Assembly (NCBI RefSeq): GCF_005845215.1
Contig: NZ_SPHO01000006.1
Location: forward strand, 124,001-188,000
Source: Clostridium sp. 1001271st1 H5
GTDB taxonomy: Bacteria; Bacillota; Clostridia; Lachnospirales; Lachnospiraceae
Length of the DNA: 64,000 bases
Direction: 5' to 3'
Position 1 is the stretch's first letter, and the number at the start of each line of letters is the position of its first letter. The notes under the pieces are model-generated. The model did no database searches and was not told the DNA's origin. It saw only the letters and a list, made by a program, of their open reading frames with translations. This document shows, one piece after another, positions 26,383-33,625 of the stretch. The position numbers and the translations under genes were made by a program.

Positions 26383-26613
26383 CTACTGCACTTCAATCAT
26401 CTCTGCATCCGCTTTCCTTAAGGACAGCTCATAGCCCCTTACATTTACTTCCACGGGGTCCCCCAGAGGCGCCACCTTGCGGACATAGACTTCTGTCCCC
26501 TTTGTAATGCCCATATCCATGATACGGCGCTTTACAGCCCCTTCTCCGTGCAGTTTAACAACCGATACCGTGTTTCCGCATTTTACTTCCTTCAATGTGC
26601 GCATCTTATTCAT
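26383..26613 (-). CDS. feoA: FeoA-family SH3-like protein, second copy
   Basis: 76 residues, the FeoA fold: GNTVSVVKLHGEGAVKRRIMD, GITKGTEVYVRKVAPLGDP and VNVRGYELSLRKADAEMIEV are the family strands. FeoA binds and modulates the cytoplasmic side of FeoB. It lies between the other feoA and feoB. Confidence 0.92.
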   Translation of the reverse strand: MNKMRTLKEVKCGNTVSVVKLHGEGAVKRRIMDMGITKGTEVYVRKVAPLGDPVEVNVRGYELSLRKADAEMIEVQ

Positions 26614-26643
26614 GCTCCTTTCCTTTTCATACCCTTGGCCAGT

Positions 26644-26862
26644 TTACACCATAATCTTATTGGCCATCTCTTTGCTGATGGCAACCCTTGATTCCTTTAC
26701 ATTGACAATCACATTGCCATTGTTAACAGAAACAACAGTCACGCTTGCTCCCGGTACGAATCCCATGTTCTCCAGATGACGCTTTACCTCTTCCTTACCG
26801 CCCACCCGGACTATGGATGTCACCGTACCTTCCCTTACCATTGTCAACGGCATACCCATCAC
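26644..26862 (-). CDS. feoA: FeoA-family SH3-like protein, first copy
   Basis: 72 residues with the same fold: ENMGFVPGASVTVVSVNNGN and VNVKESRVAISKEMANKI. First gene of the feo operon, starting near a promoter with overlapping metal-type boxes. Two distinct FeoA proteins before FeoB are common in clostridia. Confidence 0.92.
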   Translation of the reverse strand: MMGMPLTMVREGTVTSIVRVGGKEEVKRHLENMGFVPGASVTVVSVNNGNVIVNVKESRVAISKEMANKIMV

Positions 26863-26944
26863 TCCTCTTTCTGAAACCTGATGTGATTCTGTTTCCTATA
26901 TCCGTATTGCAGCTGGAAAGTTATGGTATCCTAACTGCAAATTT

Positions 26945-26973
26945 AGGTTAGCACCAGTTAACCGAAATGTCAA
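26945..26973 (-). promoter_or_regulatory. feo promoter with embedded DtxR-like operator
   Basis: TTGACA (26968-26973), 17-base spacer, TAACCT (26945-26950). The spacer and -10 hold the inverted repeat GGTTAGCACCAGTTAACC, a one-mismatch form of TTAG-N6-CTAA resembling IdeR/DtxR boxes. A further half-site pair CCTAA-N8-TTAGG overlaps at 26930-26947. Confidence 0.7.
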
Positions 26974-27027
26974 TAATTTTTTTCAATTTAAATGCGGGTT
27001 TTTTGCAATTACAGTTCAGTTCCCAAT

Positions 27028-27056
27028 TTGCGTTTCCCTCCCGTGTATGATAAAAT
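27028..27056 (+). promoter_or_regulatory. Promoter of the DtxR-family gene
   Basis: TTGCGT, 17-base spacer, TAAAAT, divergent from the feo promoter. Confidence 0.7.
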
Positions 27057-27118
27057 AGAAAATAGCCGCCGCAGACTCAGAGCGAACGAATTACTATCAG
27101 TGGGAGGATTTGATTAAA

Positions 27119-27517
27119 TTGAAAATACAGGAATCAGCTGAAAATTATCTGGAAACAATCTTGATTTTAAGCCGCCGCAACCCCTATGTCCGCTCCATCG
27201 ACATTGCCAACGAGCTGGCATTTTCCAAGCCCAGTGTCAGTGTAGCCATGAAGAATCTCCGCGAAAACGGTTATATCCTCATGGATGACCAGGGCCATAT
27301 CACCCTCAGCAGCATGGGGAAGGAAATTGCTGAGACCATGTACGAGCGCCATACCATGCTGTCCCAGTGGCTCATGTATCTGGGGGTGGATGAAAAGACA
27401 GCCGCAGAGGATGCATGCCGCATTGAGCATGTGGTCAGCGCCGAGAGCTTCCGTGCAATCAAGGACCATATCACCAGAGGACATGAGCTTCCGGAAGACA
27501 ATGCTCATGTGCGGTAA
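27119..27517 (+). CDS. DtxR/MntR-family metalloregulator
   Basis: About 132 residues: N-terminal winged helix (VRSIDIANELAFSKPSVSVAM, RENGYILMDDQGHITLS) and the metal-binding dimerisation helices with ERHTMLSQWLMYLG and EDACRIEHVVS. No SH3-like third domain, so MntR-like in architecture. TTG at 27119 is preferred: GGGAGG is 11 bases upstream and the product then starts at KIQESAENYLETI like its relatives; a TTG at 27110 is too close. Transcribed divergently from feo. It is the best candidate to bind the TTAG-N6-CTAA boxes. Confidence 0.88.
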   Translation: MKIQESAENYLETILILSRRNPYVRSIDIANELAFSKPSVSVAMKNLRENGYILMDDQGHITLSSMGKEIAETMYERHTMLSQWLMYLGVDEKTAAEDACRIEHVVSAESFRAIKDHITRGHELPEDNAHVR

Positions 27518-27604
27518 AGTAATAAAAAGATTTAGGTAGCCGCCTTAACTATTCCTAAATAAGATAATATGCACAGTATTTTCTCGTAAATAGAAAATAA
27601 ATTA

Positions 27605-27633
27605 TTGCATTTTACCAATTATTATGTTAAAAT
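27605..27633 (+). promoter_or_regulatory. Promoter of the small secreted protein gene
   Basis: TTGCAT, 17-base spacer, TAAAAT, 48 bases before the ATG. Confidence 0.65.
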
Positions 27634-27680
27634 GACAATGTAACAAAGAGCTATGTATTTTTAAGGAAAGGGAGGAACTT

Positions 27681-27986
27681 ATGAATTTAAGAAAATCTAT
27701 TTTAGCACTTTCAGTAGTAGCTGGAATTGTAGCTGCTCCAATGACTGTATTTGCCGCTCATACTCATAGTTGGGGTTCTCCCCAGTACTATGGATATGAA
27801 GATGAAATGCCTGGTATATATGATGACTGGGATAAATGTGCGACACGTCATGTATATAATTACAAACAATGTTTAATTTGTGGAGAAGTAAGCATTTATG
27901 AAGTTGAGACGATTGAAATGTCTCACAAATGGGTGAATGGTGCATGTGTATATTGCAACAAAGGTTACGCGAAAGAGATAAATTAA
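27681..27986 (+). CDS. Small secreted protein with two Cys pairs
   Basis: 101 residues, not recognised. A signal peptide of about 26 residues ends near VFAAHTHSWG. The mature part has CLICGE and CVYCNKGY, two CxxC knuckles separated by about 30 residues, with several His, which may form a zinc-ribbon or disulfides. AGGGAGG precedes the ATG. The base composition is clearly more A/T-rich than the flanking feo region, suggesting later acquisition. The next gene encodes a lipoprotein of similar composition. Confidence 0.7.
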   Translation: MNLRKSILALSVVAGIVAAPMTVFAAHTHSWGSPQYYGYEDEMPGIYDDWDKCATRHVYNYKQCLICGEVSIYEVETIEMSHKWVNGACVYCNKGYAKEIN

Positions 27987-28023
27987 CATAGTATCATTAC
28001 CGGCAAGTTTATAATCAAAAAAT

Positions 28024-28076
28024 AGAAAGCATTGAGAATATTTCATAATTTCTTGAAAGTACTCTCAGTGCTTTCT
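28024..28076 (+). terminator. Hairpin between the two AT-rich genes
   Basis: A 14-base stem (AGAAAGCATTGAGA with TCTCAGTGCTTTCT, one G-U pair) and a 25-base loop, lying 38 bases after the first gene. T-poor 3' side, so it may act as attenuator or processing site. Confidence 0.5.
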
Positions 28077-28100
28077 TTGATAATATGAAAGGAGAAATAA

Positions 28101-28589
28101 ATGCAAAAAAAACAACTTTCTGTATTAGTACTAATTATTTTATGCTTTTTATTAGGATGTAACAGAGAAACACCAAAAGATGAATCTCAACAAAATTATG
28201 AAGATGAATCTAATATTTCTAAAACAAATGGAGAAGAACTTGTAAATATAAACAGTGAATTGTTAGGTTCGACTCCTTTTGATATCCAAATCGATAAAAC
28301 AGCATTGCAGACTAGAAAAGAAACAGAAACAGAAGTTACAATAAAGACAAATTTAACAGACTGGGGTTATACTGTTTCTTCTGAAAAAGGGAAAATATCT
28401 GATATAAATAAAAATTCATTCATATATATAGCACCTAAAGATGAGAGGGATGATACTATAAAAATACAATTATCGGACTATGAAAATGGCATATCATATG
28501 AATATACAATTCCACTTATTTTTGCGGGAAACAATGAACATTCTTTAGATAAATTCAAGGAAAATCTTTCAAGATTACCTAATAGTTAG
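28101..28589 (+). CDS. Small AT-rich lipoprotein
   Basis: 162 residues. Lys-rich start, hydrophobic stretch and lipobox LLGC with Cys20 predict an acylated, surface-anchored protein. An acidic Gln/Asn/Glu linker is followed by a domain of alternating strands (TEVTIKTNLTDWGYTVSSEK, IQLSDYENGISYEYTIPLIF) that looks like an Ig-type beta-sandwich. No family recognised. AAAGGAG precedes the ATG. Its 3' end abuts the left side of the mobilizable transposon, and a 65-codon open frame on the opposite strand overlaps its stop. It may be cargo or a host gene next to the insertion. Confidence 0.65.
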   Translation: MQKKQLSVLVLIILCFLLGCNRETPKDESQQNYEDESNISKTNGEELVNINSELLGSTPFDIQIDKTALQTRKETETEVTIKTNLTDWGYTVSSEKGKISDINKNSFIYIAPKDERDDTIKIQLSDYENGISYEYTIPLIFAGNNEHSLDKFKENLSRLPNS

Positions 28590-29059
28590 TAAAGAGTCGA
28601 TAGACTAAAGTACCACCATCCTCTTTTATTTCAACTGAATATCCATCCCGCCGCACCGCAGCGGCACATGAAGCAGTAAATCCGAAAAAGATTTGCTGCT
28701 TTTTTTGCGTCCATTTTTGGCAAATTTCCAAAAGTTCCGTATTAGACAGTGAAACCAAAAAAGGCTGCCATTTTTTTCAGACAGCGGGCAAAACGCAGCT
28801 TCCGAAACGCCTTATTGTCGGGAAAGACCGAGCCGCCGGAAAAGTTCTTGCCGGAAAGTCCGTCCATTCTGCTCTTTTGTGGTTTGTAGGGAGTAAGGGA
28901 AAAACGCCAGCCCGCAGCCTTTTATAAAAAAAGCTGGTTATAGATTTTCTGAAAAAGTGGCAGTAGCAAGTGAACGGCAGGCCGGCAGTTTCTTAGAGCA
29001 AGATTCTACCGAGGTGCCAAAATTCGCTTATCGCTCATTTTGCCCCTGCGGGAATCTTG
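28590..29059. other. Left flank of the transposon, no convincing gene
   Basis: Non-coding stretch with short A/T blocks. On the minus strand a frame without start codon runs from 28776 to 28579 and reads sensibly (for example SNTELLEICQKWTQKKQQ and DGYSVEIKEDGGTLVYRLF), so it may be a gene fragment carried at the transposon edge. I do not recognise it. Confidence 0.4.
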
Positions 29060-29104
29060 TTGGGGAGTGCCTTCCCCAAACCCTGCTTATGCGGCTTGCG
29101 CCGC
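29060..29104 (+). other. Candidate oriT
   Basis: Two adjacent inverted repeats, TTGGGGA-N6-TCCCCAA (29060-29079) and GCGGC-TTGC-GCCGC (29091-29104), lie about 110 bases before mobC and the relaxase gene. Hairpins of this kind just upstream of mob genes are typical of transfer origins. The nick site is not assigned. Confidence 0.55.
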
Positions 29105-29216
29105 TGAAAAACCCCTCAAAATATTTTTCGGATTTTTCAAAAACAGTTCCGCTTCACACCCTGTTTTTCTCCTATTAGTGAGAGGACACCACGCACAGAA
29201 AGGAGGTCAACCACCT

Positions 29217-29612
29217 ATGAAACGATACAACACGCCGCACCGCAGCCGGGTAGTCAAAACACGCATGACCGAGGAAGAATACGCCGAGTTTGCCCAGCGG
29301 CTTTCTGCTTACCACATGAGCCAAGCCGAGTTTATCCGGCAAGCCATAACCGGGGCAGCCATACGCCCCATCATAACCGTTTCCCCCATCAATGACGAGC
29401 TGCTTGCCGCTGTCGGGAAGCTGACCGCCGAATACGGGAGGATCGGCGGCAACTTAAACCAGATAGCCCGGACGCTGAACGAGTGGCACAGTCCCTATCC
29501 GCAGCTTGCCGGGGAGGTACGGGCGGCGGTTTCCGACCTTGCTGCCCTAAAGTTTGAAGTCTTGCAGAAAGTGGGTGACGCTGTTGGCAACATTCAAACA
29601 TATCAGCTCTAA
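29217..29612 (+). CDS. mobC: MobC-type relaxosome accessory protein
   Basis: 131 residues. N-terminal ribbon-helix-helix (RVVKTRMTEEEYAEFAQRL) and the MobC signature GGNLNQIARTLN near residue 85. It binds oriT and helps the relaxase nick DNA. AAAGGAGG lies 9 bases before the ATG. Its 3' end overlaps the relaxase start by 29 bases. Confidence 0.9.
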   Translation: MKRYNTPHRSRVVKTRMTEEEYAEFAQRLSAYHMSQAEFIRQAITGAAIRPIITVSPINDELLAAVGKLTAEYGRIGGNLNQIARTLNEWHSPYPQLAGEVRAAVSDLAALKFEVLQKVGDAVGNIQTYQL

Positions 29613-31209
29613 AAACGCCGACTATGGCGCAGCGGAAGCCTATCTCACATTTGAGCATGACGAGTTTACCATGAAAGCCACCCTTGATGAAAACGGGCGG
29701 CTGATACCGAGGGAGGATTACCGCATTTCTTCCCTCAACTGCGGGGGCGAGGATTTCGCTGTTGCCTGTATGCGAGCCAATCTCCGCTATGAGAAAAACC
29801 AAAAACGGGAAGATGTGAAAAGCCACCACTATATCATCAGCTTTGACCCACGGGACGGGACAGACAACGGCTTGACCGTAGACCGGGCGCAGGAGCTGGG
29901 CGAGCAGTTCTGCAAGGAGCATTTCCCCGGACACCAAGCCCTAATCTGCACCCACCCGGACGGGCATAACCACAGCGGGAATATCCATGTGCATATCGTC
30001 ATCAACTCCCTGCGGATTTACGAAGTCCCGCTTCTGCCCTACATGGACAGACCAGCCGACACGCTGGAGGGCTGCAAGCACCGCTGCACCAACGCCGCTA
30101 TGGAATATTTCAAGAGCGAAGTCATGGAAATGTGCCACCGGGAGGGGCTTTACCAAATCGACCTCTTGAACGGCAGCAAGGAACGGATAACCGAACGGGA
30201 ATACTGGGCGGCAAAGAAAGGGCAGCTTGCCCTTGACAAAGAGAACGCCGCCAGAGAAGCCGCCGGACAGCCGACCAAGCCCACCAAGTTTGAAACGGAC
30301 AAGGCGAAGCTGCGCCGGACGATACGGCAGGCACTTTCCCAAGCTGGCAGCTTTGACGAGTTTTCTTCCCTTTTGCTGCGGGAGGGTGTGACCGTCAAGG
30401 AGAGCCGGGGGCGGCTTTCCTACCTCACGCCGGACAGGACAAAGCCTATCACAGCCCGAAAGCTGGGGGACGATTTTGACAAGGCTGCTGTCCTTGCCCT
30501 GCTCACGCAGAACGCCCACAGAGCTGCCGAACAGACCAAAGCCATACCCGAATACCCTGCCGCAGTTAAAAAGCCGTTACAAGGGGAAAAAGCTGCAAAA
30601 ACCACCCCGGCAGACAACACCTTGCAGCGCATGGTTGACCGGGAAGCCAAGCGAGCCGAGGGCAAGGGCGTGGGCTATGACCGCTGGGCGGCAAAGCACA
30701 ACCTAAAGCAAATGGCAGCTACCGTTACCGCCTATCAGCAGTACGGCTTTTCCTCCCCGGAGGAACTGGACGAAGCCTGTTCTGCCGCCTATGCCGCCAT
30801 GCAGGAAAGCCTTGCGTGGTTGAAGCAGGTGGAAAAGACGCTGAACGGGAAAAAGGAGCTGCAACGGCAGGTGCTTGCCTATTCCAAGACCCGCCCTGTC
30901 CGGGACGGGCTGAAACAGCAGAAAAACGCCAAAGCAAAAGCAGCCTACCGTCAGAAGCATGAAAGTGACTTTATCATAGCAGACGCAGCCGCCCGCTATT
31001 TCAGGGAGAACGGCATTTCCAAGCTGCCGAGCTATAAATCCCTGCAAGCAGAGATTGAAAGCCTTATCAAAGAGAAAAACAGCGGCTACAACGATTACCG
31101 GGCAAAACGGGAGGAGTACCGCCGCTTGCAGACTGTCAAGGGCAATATCGACCAGATTTTACGCCGGAGCGAGCCGCAGCGCAGAAAGGAGCAGAGCCAT
31201 GAACGGTAA
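29584..31209 (+). CDS. mobA: MobA/VirD2-type relaxase
   Basis: About 541 residues. The N-terminal relaxase domain holds the catalytic Tyr region near residue 12-20 (ATFKHISSKNADYGAAEAY) and the histidine triad HNHSGNIHVHIVIN near residue 138-151. The C-terminal half is a charged helical region. It nicks oriT and pilots the strand into a recipient. The TTG at 29584 gives the family-typical ATFKHISSKN start; the preceding codons overlap mobC without their own ribosome site. Confidence 0.9.
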   Translation: MATFKHISSKNADYGAAEAYLTFEHDEFTMKATLDENGRLIPREDYRISSLNCGGEDFAVACMRANLRYEKNQKREDVKSHHYIISFDPRDGTDNGLTVDRAQELGEQFCKEHFPGHQALICTHPDGHNHSGNIHVHIVINSLRIYEVPLLPYMDRPADTLEGCKHRCTNAAMEYFKSEVMEMCHREGLYQIDLLNGSKERITEREYWAAKKGQLALDKENAAREAAGQPTKPTKFETDKAKLRRTIRQALSQAGSFDEFSSLLLREGVTVKESRGRLSYLTPDRTKPITARKLGDDFDKAAVLALLTQNAHRAAEQTKAIPEYPAAVKKPLQGEKAAKTTPADNTLQRMVDREAKRAEGKGVGYDRWAAKHNLKQMAATVTAYQQYGFSSPEELDEACSAAYAAMQESLAWLKQVEKTLNGKKELQRQVLAYSKTRPVRDGLKQQKNAKAKAAYRQKHESDFIIADAAARYFRENGISKLPSYKSLQAEIESLIKEKNSGYNDYRAKREEYRRLQTVKGNIDQILRRSEPQRRKEQSHER

Positions 31210-31585
31210 TATCCCCCGCATGGACTACCGCCAGTACCGGGCAGCCCGCCGCCTTGTGCATGAGTGCTGCAACTATGACAGCGGGAACTGCCTGCTGTTG
31301 GAGGACGGCGAGCCTTGCGTGTGTGTACAGAGTATCAGCTATTCGCTGCTCTGCCGCTGGTTTACCGCCGCTGTCCTGCCCCTTGATGAAGCACTGGAAG
31401 CCGCCCTCTTGCGCCGGGGAAGCCGGAAACGCTGCGCTGTCTGCGGGGCGTTCTTCTTCCCAAAATCCAACCGGGGGAAATACTGCCCGGACTGCGCCGG
31501 ACGCATGAAGCGGATAAACGCCGCCAAACGGAAGCGGAAACAAAGGGAGAAATGTCACGCTTTAGGGCATTTCAAACCCGCATAA
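31199..31585 (+). CDS. Cysteine-rich VLP-domain protein
   Basis: 128 residues. It has an N-terminal YRAARRLVHECCNYDSGNCL block and a CAVCG...CPDC zinc-ribbon, then a Lys/Arg-rich tail (INAAKRKRKQREK). I recognise the Cys-rich VLP family carried by clostridial mobilizable elements; function unknown, with nucleic-acid binding likely. AAAGGAG precedes the ATG, which overlaps the relaxase stop region by 11 bases. Confidence 0.8.
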   Translation: MNGNIPRMDYRQYRAARRLVHECCNYDSGNCLLLEDGEPCVCVQSISYSLLCRWFTAAVLPLDEALEAALLRRGSRKRCAVCGAFFFPKSNRGKYCPDCAGRMKRINAAKRKRKQREKCHALGHFKPA

Positions 31586-31703
31586 ATCAAGGCTTTTTTG
31601 GAGGGTGTCAAAGGGTGCGTGATACATTTATCCTTTTCCCTTAAAAACGCCCCCTAAAAGCGTAACAGAACCCACAGACAGACACCACAAGGAGGTGAAC
31701 CCT

Positions 31704-32456
31704 ATCGCTGATTATATGACCGCAGGAACGGAGCTGCCCGCTTACCTGCCTTACCCCCGTTTCCTGCTGGAAACAGACCTATCCCACACCGCAAGAGAGT
31801 TATATGCGCTGCTGTTAGACCGTTCCACCCTTTCGCAGAAGAACGGCTGGCAGGACAGCGAGGGACGGACATACATTGTCTACCCCATAGCAGAGATAGC
31901 GGAAATGCTGGATAAAGGCTGCACCACCATAAAGGGCGCACTGAACGAACTGGACGCTGCCGGGCTGCTGGAACGCAGACGGACGGGCTTTTCTGCCGCC
32001 AACCGTCTGTATGTGAAAGTGCCGCCTATCCCAGTGGTACAGTTTTCCGACCAACTGACGGACGGAAAACCGCCCCTCATAAGGGCGGGAAACCGACCAA
32101 CTGACAGCCGGAAAACTGACCTTATGACGGTCGGAAAACCGTCCCCTAACCAAACTAATATAAACAACCTAATAGAGAGCCAAACAAAAGGAGCGAGTGA
32201 GGGGCAGCCCCCCGCCGCTTATGGCAGATATAAAAATGTATTTCTTTCTGACACAGAACTTTTGGAGCTGGAACAGGACTTCCCCGGCAAGTGGGAGTAT
32301 TACCTTGACCGCCTTTCCTGCCACATCGCTTCCACCGGGAAGCAGTACCAGAGCCATGCAGCCACCATTTACAAGTGGGCGCAGGAGGACGCTGCCAAAG
32401 AGAAGCCAAAGAAAGGCATACCGGACTATTCATTCAAGGAGGGAGAAAGCCTATGA
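31704..32456 (+). CDS. RepA-like replication initiator, possible ATC start
   Basis: About 250 residues. The N-terminal winged helix of the RepA_N type is recognised by RFLLETDLSHTARELYALLL and IAEMLDKGCTTIKGALNEL. A second domain near the C-terminus has LELEQDFPGKWEYYLDRLS. It probably initiates replication of the excised circle, with the next gene loading helicase. The start is unclear: GGAGG (31691-31695) points to ATC GCT GAT TAT at 31704 with an ideal 8-base gap. A GTG at 31695 overlaps the ribosome site, and the first ATG (31716) is 20 bases away. Confidence 0.8.
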   Translation: MADYMTAGTELPAYLPYPRFLLETDLSHTARELYALLLDRSTLSQKNGWQDSEGRTYIVYPIAEIAEMLDKGCTTIKGALNELDAAGLLERRRTGFSAANRLYVKVPPIPVVQFSDQLTDGKPPLIRAGNRPTDSRKTDLMTVGKPSPNQTNINNLIESQTKGASEGQPPAAYGRYKNVFLSDTELLELEQDFPGKWEYYLDRLSCHIASTGKQYQSHAATIYKWAQEDAAKEKPKKGIPDYSFKEGESL

Positions 32457-33307
32457 CCGATACAATCCACAACACCATACTGCCTATGACCGACACCACA
32501 GCCGAGCCGGAGGATTACACCGGGGAGGACGGGCTTTTATACTGCGGCAAATGCCGGAAACCCAAAGAAGCCTATTTCCCGGAGGGCAAGACCTTTTTCG
32601 GGCGTGACCGCCACCCGTCAGAGTGCGACTGCCAGCGGGCAGCCCGTAAGGAACGGGAAGCCGCCGAGAAGCGGCGCAGCCACCTTGAAACGGTGGAACG
32701 GCTGAAACGGCAGGGCTTTACAGACAAGACCATGCAGGACTGGACATTTGCCAACGATAACGGCAGCTGCCCGCAGATGAAGAACGCCGCCGGATATGTG
32801 GCACGCTGGGAACAGATAAAGGACGGGAACTACGGGCTGCTCTTGTGGGGCAGGGTAGGCACTGGGAAAAGCTATTTTGCCGGGTGTATTGCAAACGCCC
32901 TCATGGAGCAGGAAGTCCCGGTGTGCATGACAAACTTTGCAGCAATATTAAACGACCTTGCCGCCAGCTTTGCGGGCAGGAACGAATATATTTCCCGCCT
33001 TTGCAGCTTCCCCCTGCTCATCATTGACGATTTTGGAATGGAGCGTGGCACAGAATACGGTCTGGAACAGGTCTACAATGTGATTGACAGCCGCTACCGG
33101 AGCAGGAAGCCGCTGATTGTGACGACCAACCTCACGCTGGAGGAATTGCAGCACCCGGAGGACACCGCCCACGCCCGGATTTATGACCGCCTGCTTGAAA
33201 TGTGTTCCCCTCTCTGCTTTACCGGGGAGAATTTGAGGAAAGCCGCCGCACAGGGAAAAATGGAACAGCTGAAACGGCTGCTTGCCGGAAAGGAGATTTG
33301 CCTATGA
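32453..33307 (+). CDS. DnaC/IstB-like helicase-loader ATPase
   Basis: 284 residues. An N-terminal zinc-finger-like CGKCRKPK...CDCQR segment precedes an AAA+ domain with Walker A GRVGTGKSY near residue 140 and Walker B LLIIDDFGME near 193. The sensor region follows at IVTTNLTLEEL. It resembles DnaC-type loaders. The ATG overlaps the stop of the RepA-like gene, so the two are coupled and probably act together in element replication. Confidence 0.88.
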   Translation: MTDTIHNTILPMTDTTAEPEDYTGEDGLLYCGKCRKPKEAYFPEGKTFFGRDRHPSECDCQRAARKEREAAEKRRSHLETVERLKRQGFTDKTMQDWTFANDNGSCPQMKNAAGYVARWEQIKDGNYGLLLWGRVGTGKSYFAGCIANALMEQEVPVCMTNFAAILNDLAASFAGRNEYISRLCSFPLLIIDDFGMERGTEYGLEQVYNVIDSRYRSRKPLIVTTNLTLEELQHPEDTAHARIYDRLLEMCSPLCFTGENLRKAAAQGKMEQLKRLLAGKEICL

Positions 33308-33498
33308 CCGACACCCAGAGAAACAAACGCCCTGCCCGCCGCCCGGACTGCGTGACCGAAACGAGGATAGGCAACACAATCCTTGTGGTGTCTGGCTTTT
33401 TCAAGGAGGGGGCGACCGACACCGCCGCTGACAAGATGATGAAAGTGCTGGAAGCAGAAGCCGCCGCCGGATATTTGACCTGTGATAAGCCTGATTGA
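33304..33498 (+). CDS. TnpW-type transposon protein
   Basis: 64 residues. ETRIGNTILVVSGFFKEGATD and TAADKMMKVLEAE match the small TnpW proteins found just upstream of tnpX in Tn4451-like elements. Function unknown. It overlaps the helicase-loader stop by four bases (ATGA). Confidence 0.8.
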   Translation: MTDTQRNKRPARRPDCVTETRIGNTILVVSGFFKEGATDTAADKMMKVLEAEAAAGYLTCDKPD

Positions 33499-33625
33499 AA
33501 AACCGTCATTTTTACCGACCGTAAAGAAGCAGATTTGACGCTTTTGCCGCTATACAGACAGCCGCCCCATGTGGTACAATCAAGGTACGGAATAGTGGGG
33601 CTGGCTGTCGGAAACGGAGGAATTT

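Noticed and set aside
26930..26973. Classical Fur box at the feo promoter
   Set aside because: The sequence does not follow the GATAATGATAATCATTATC pattern; it fits a DtxR-like GGTTAG/CTAACC symmetry better.
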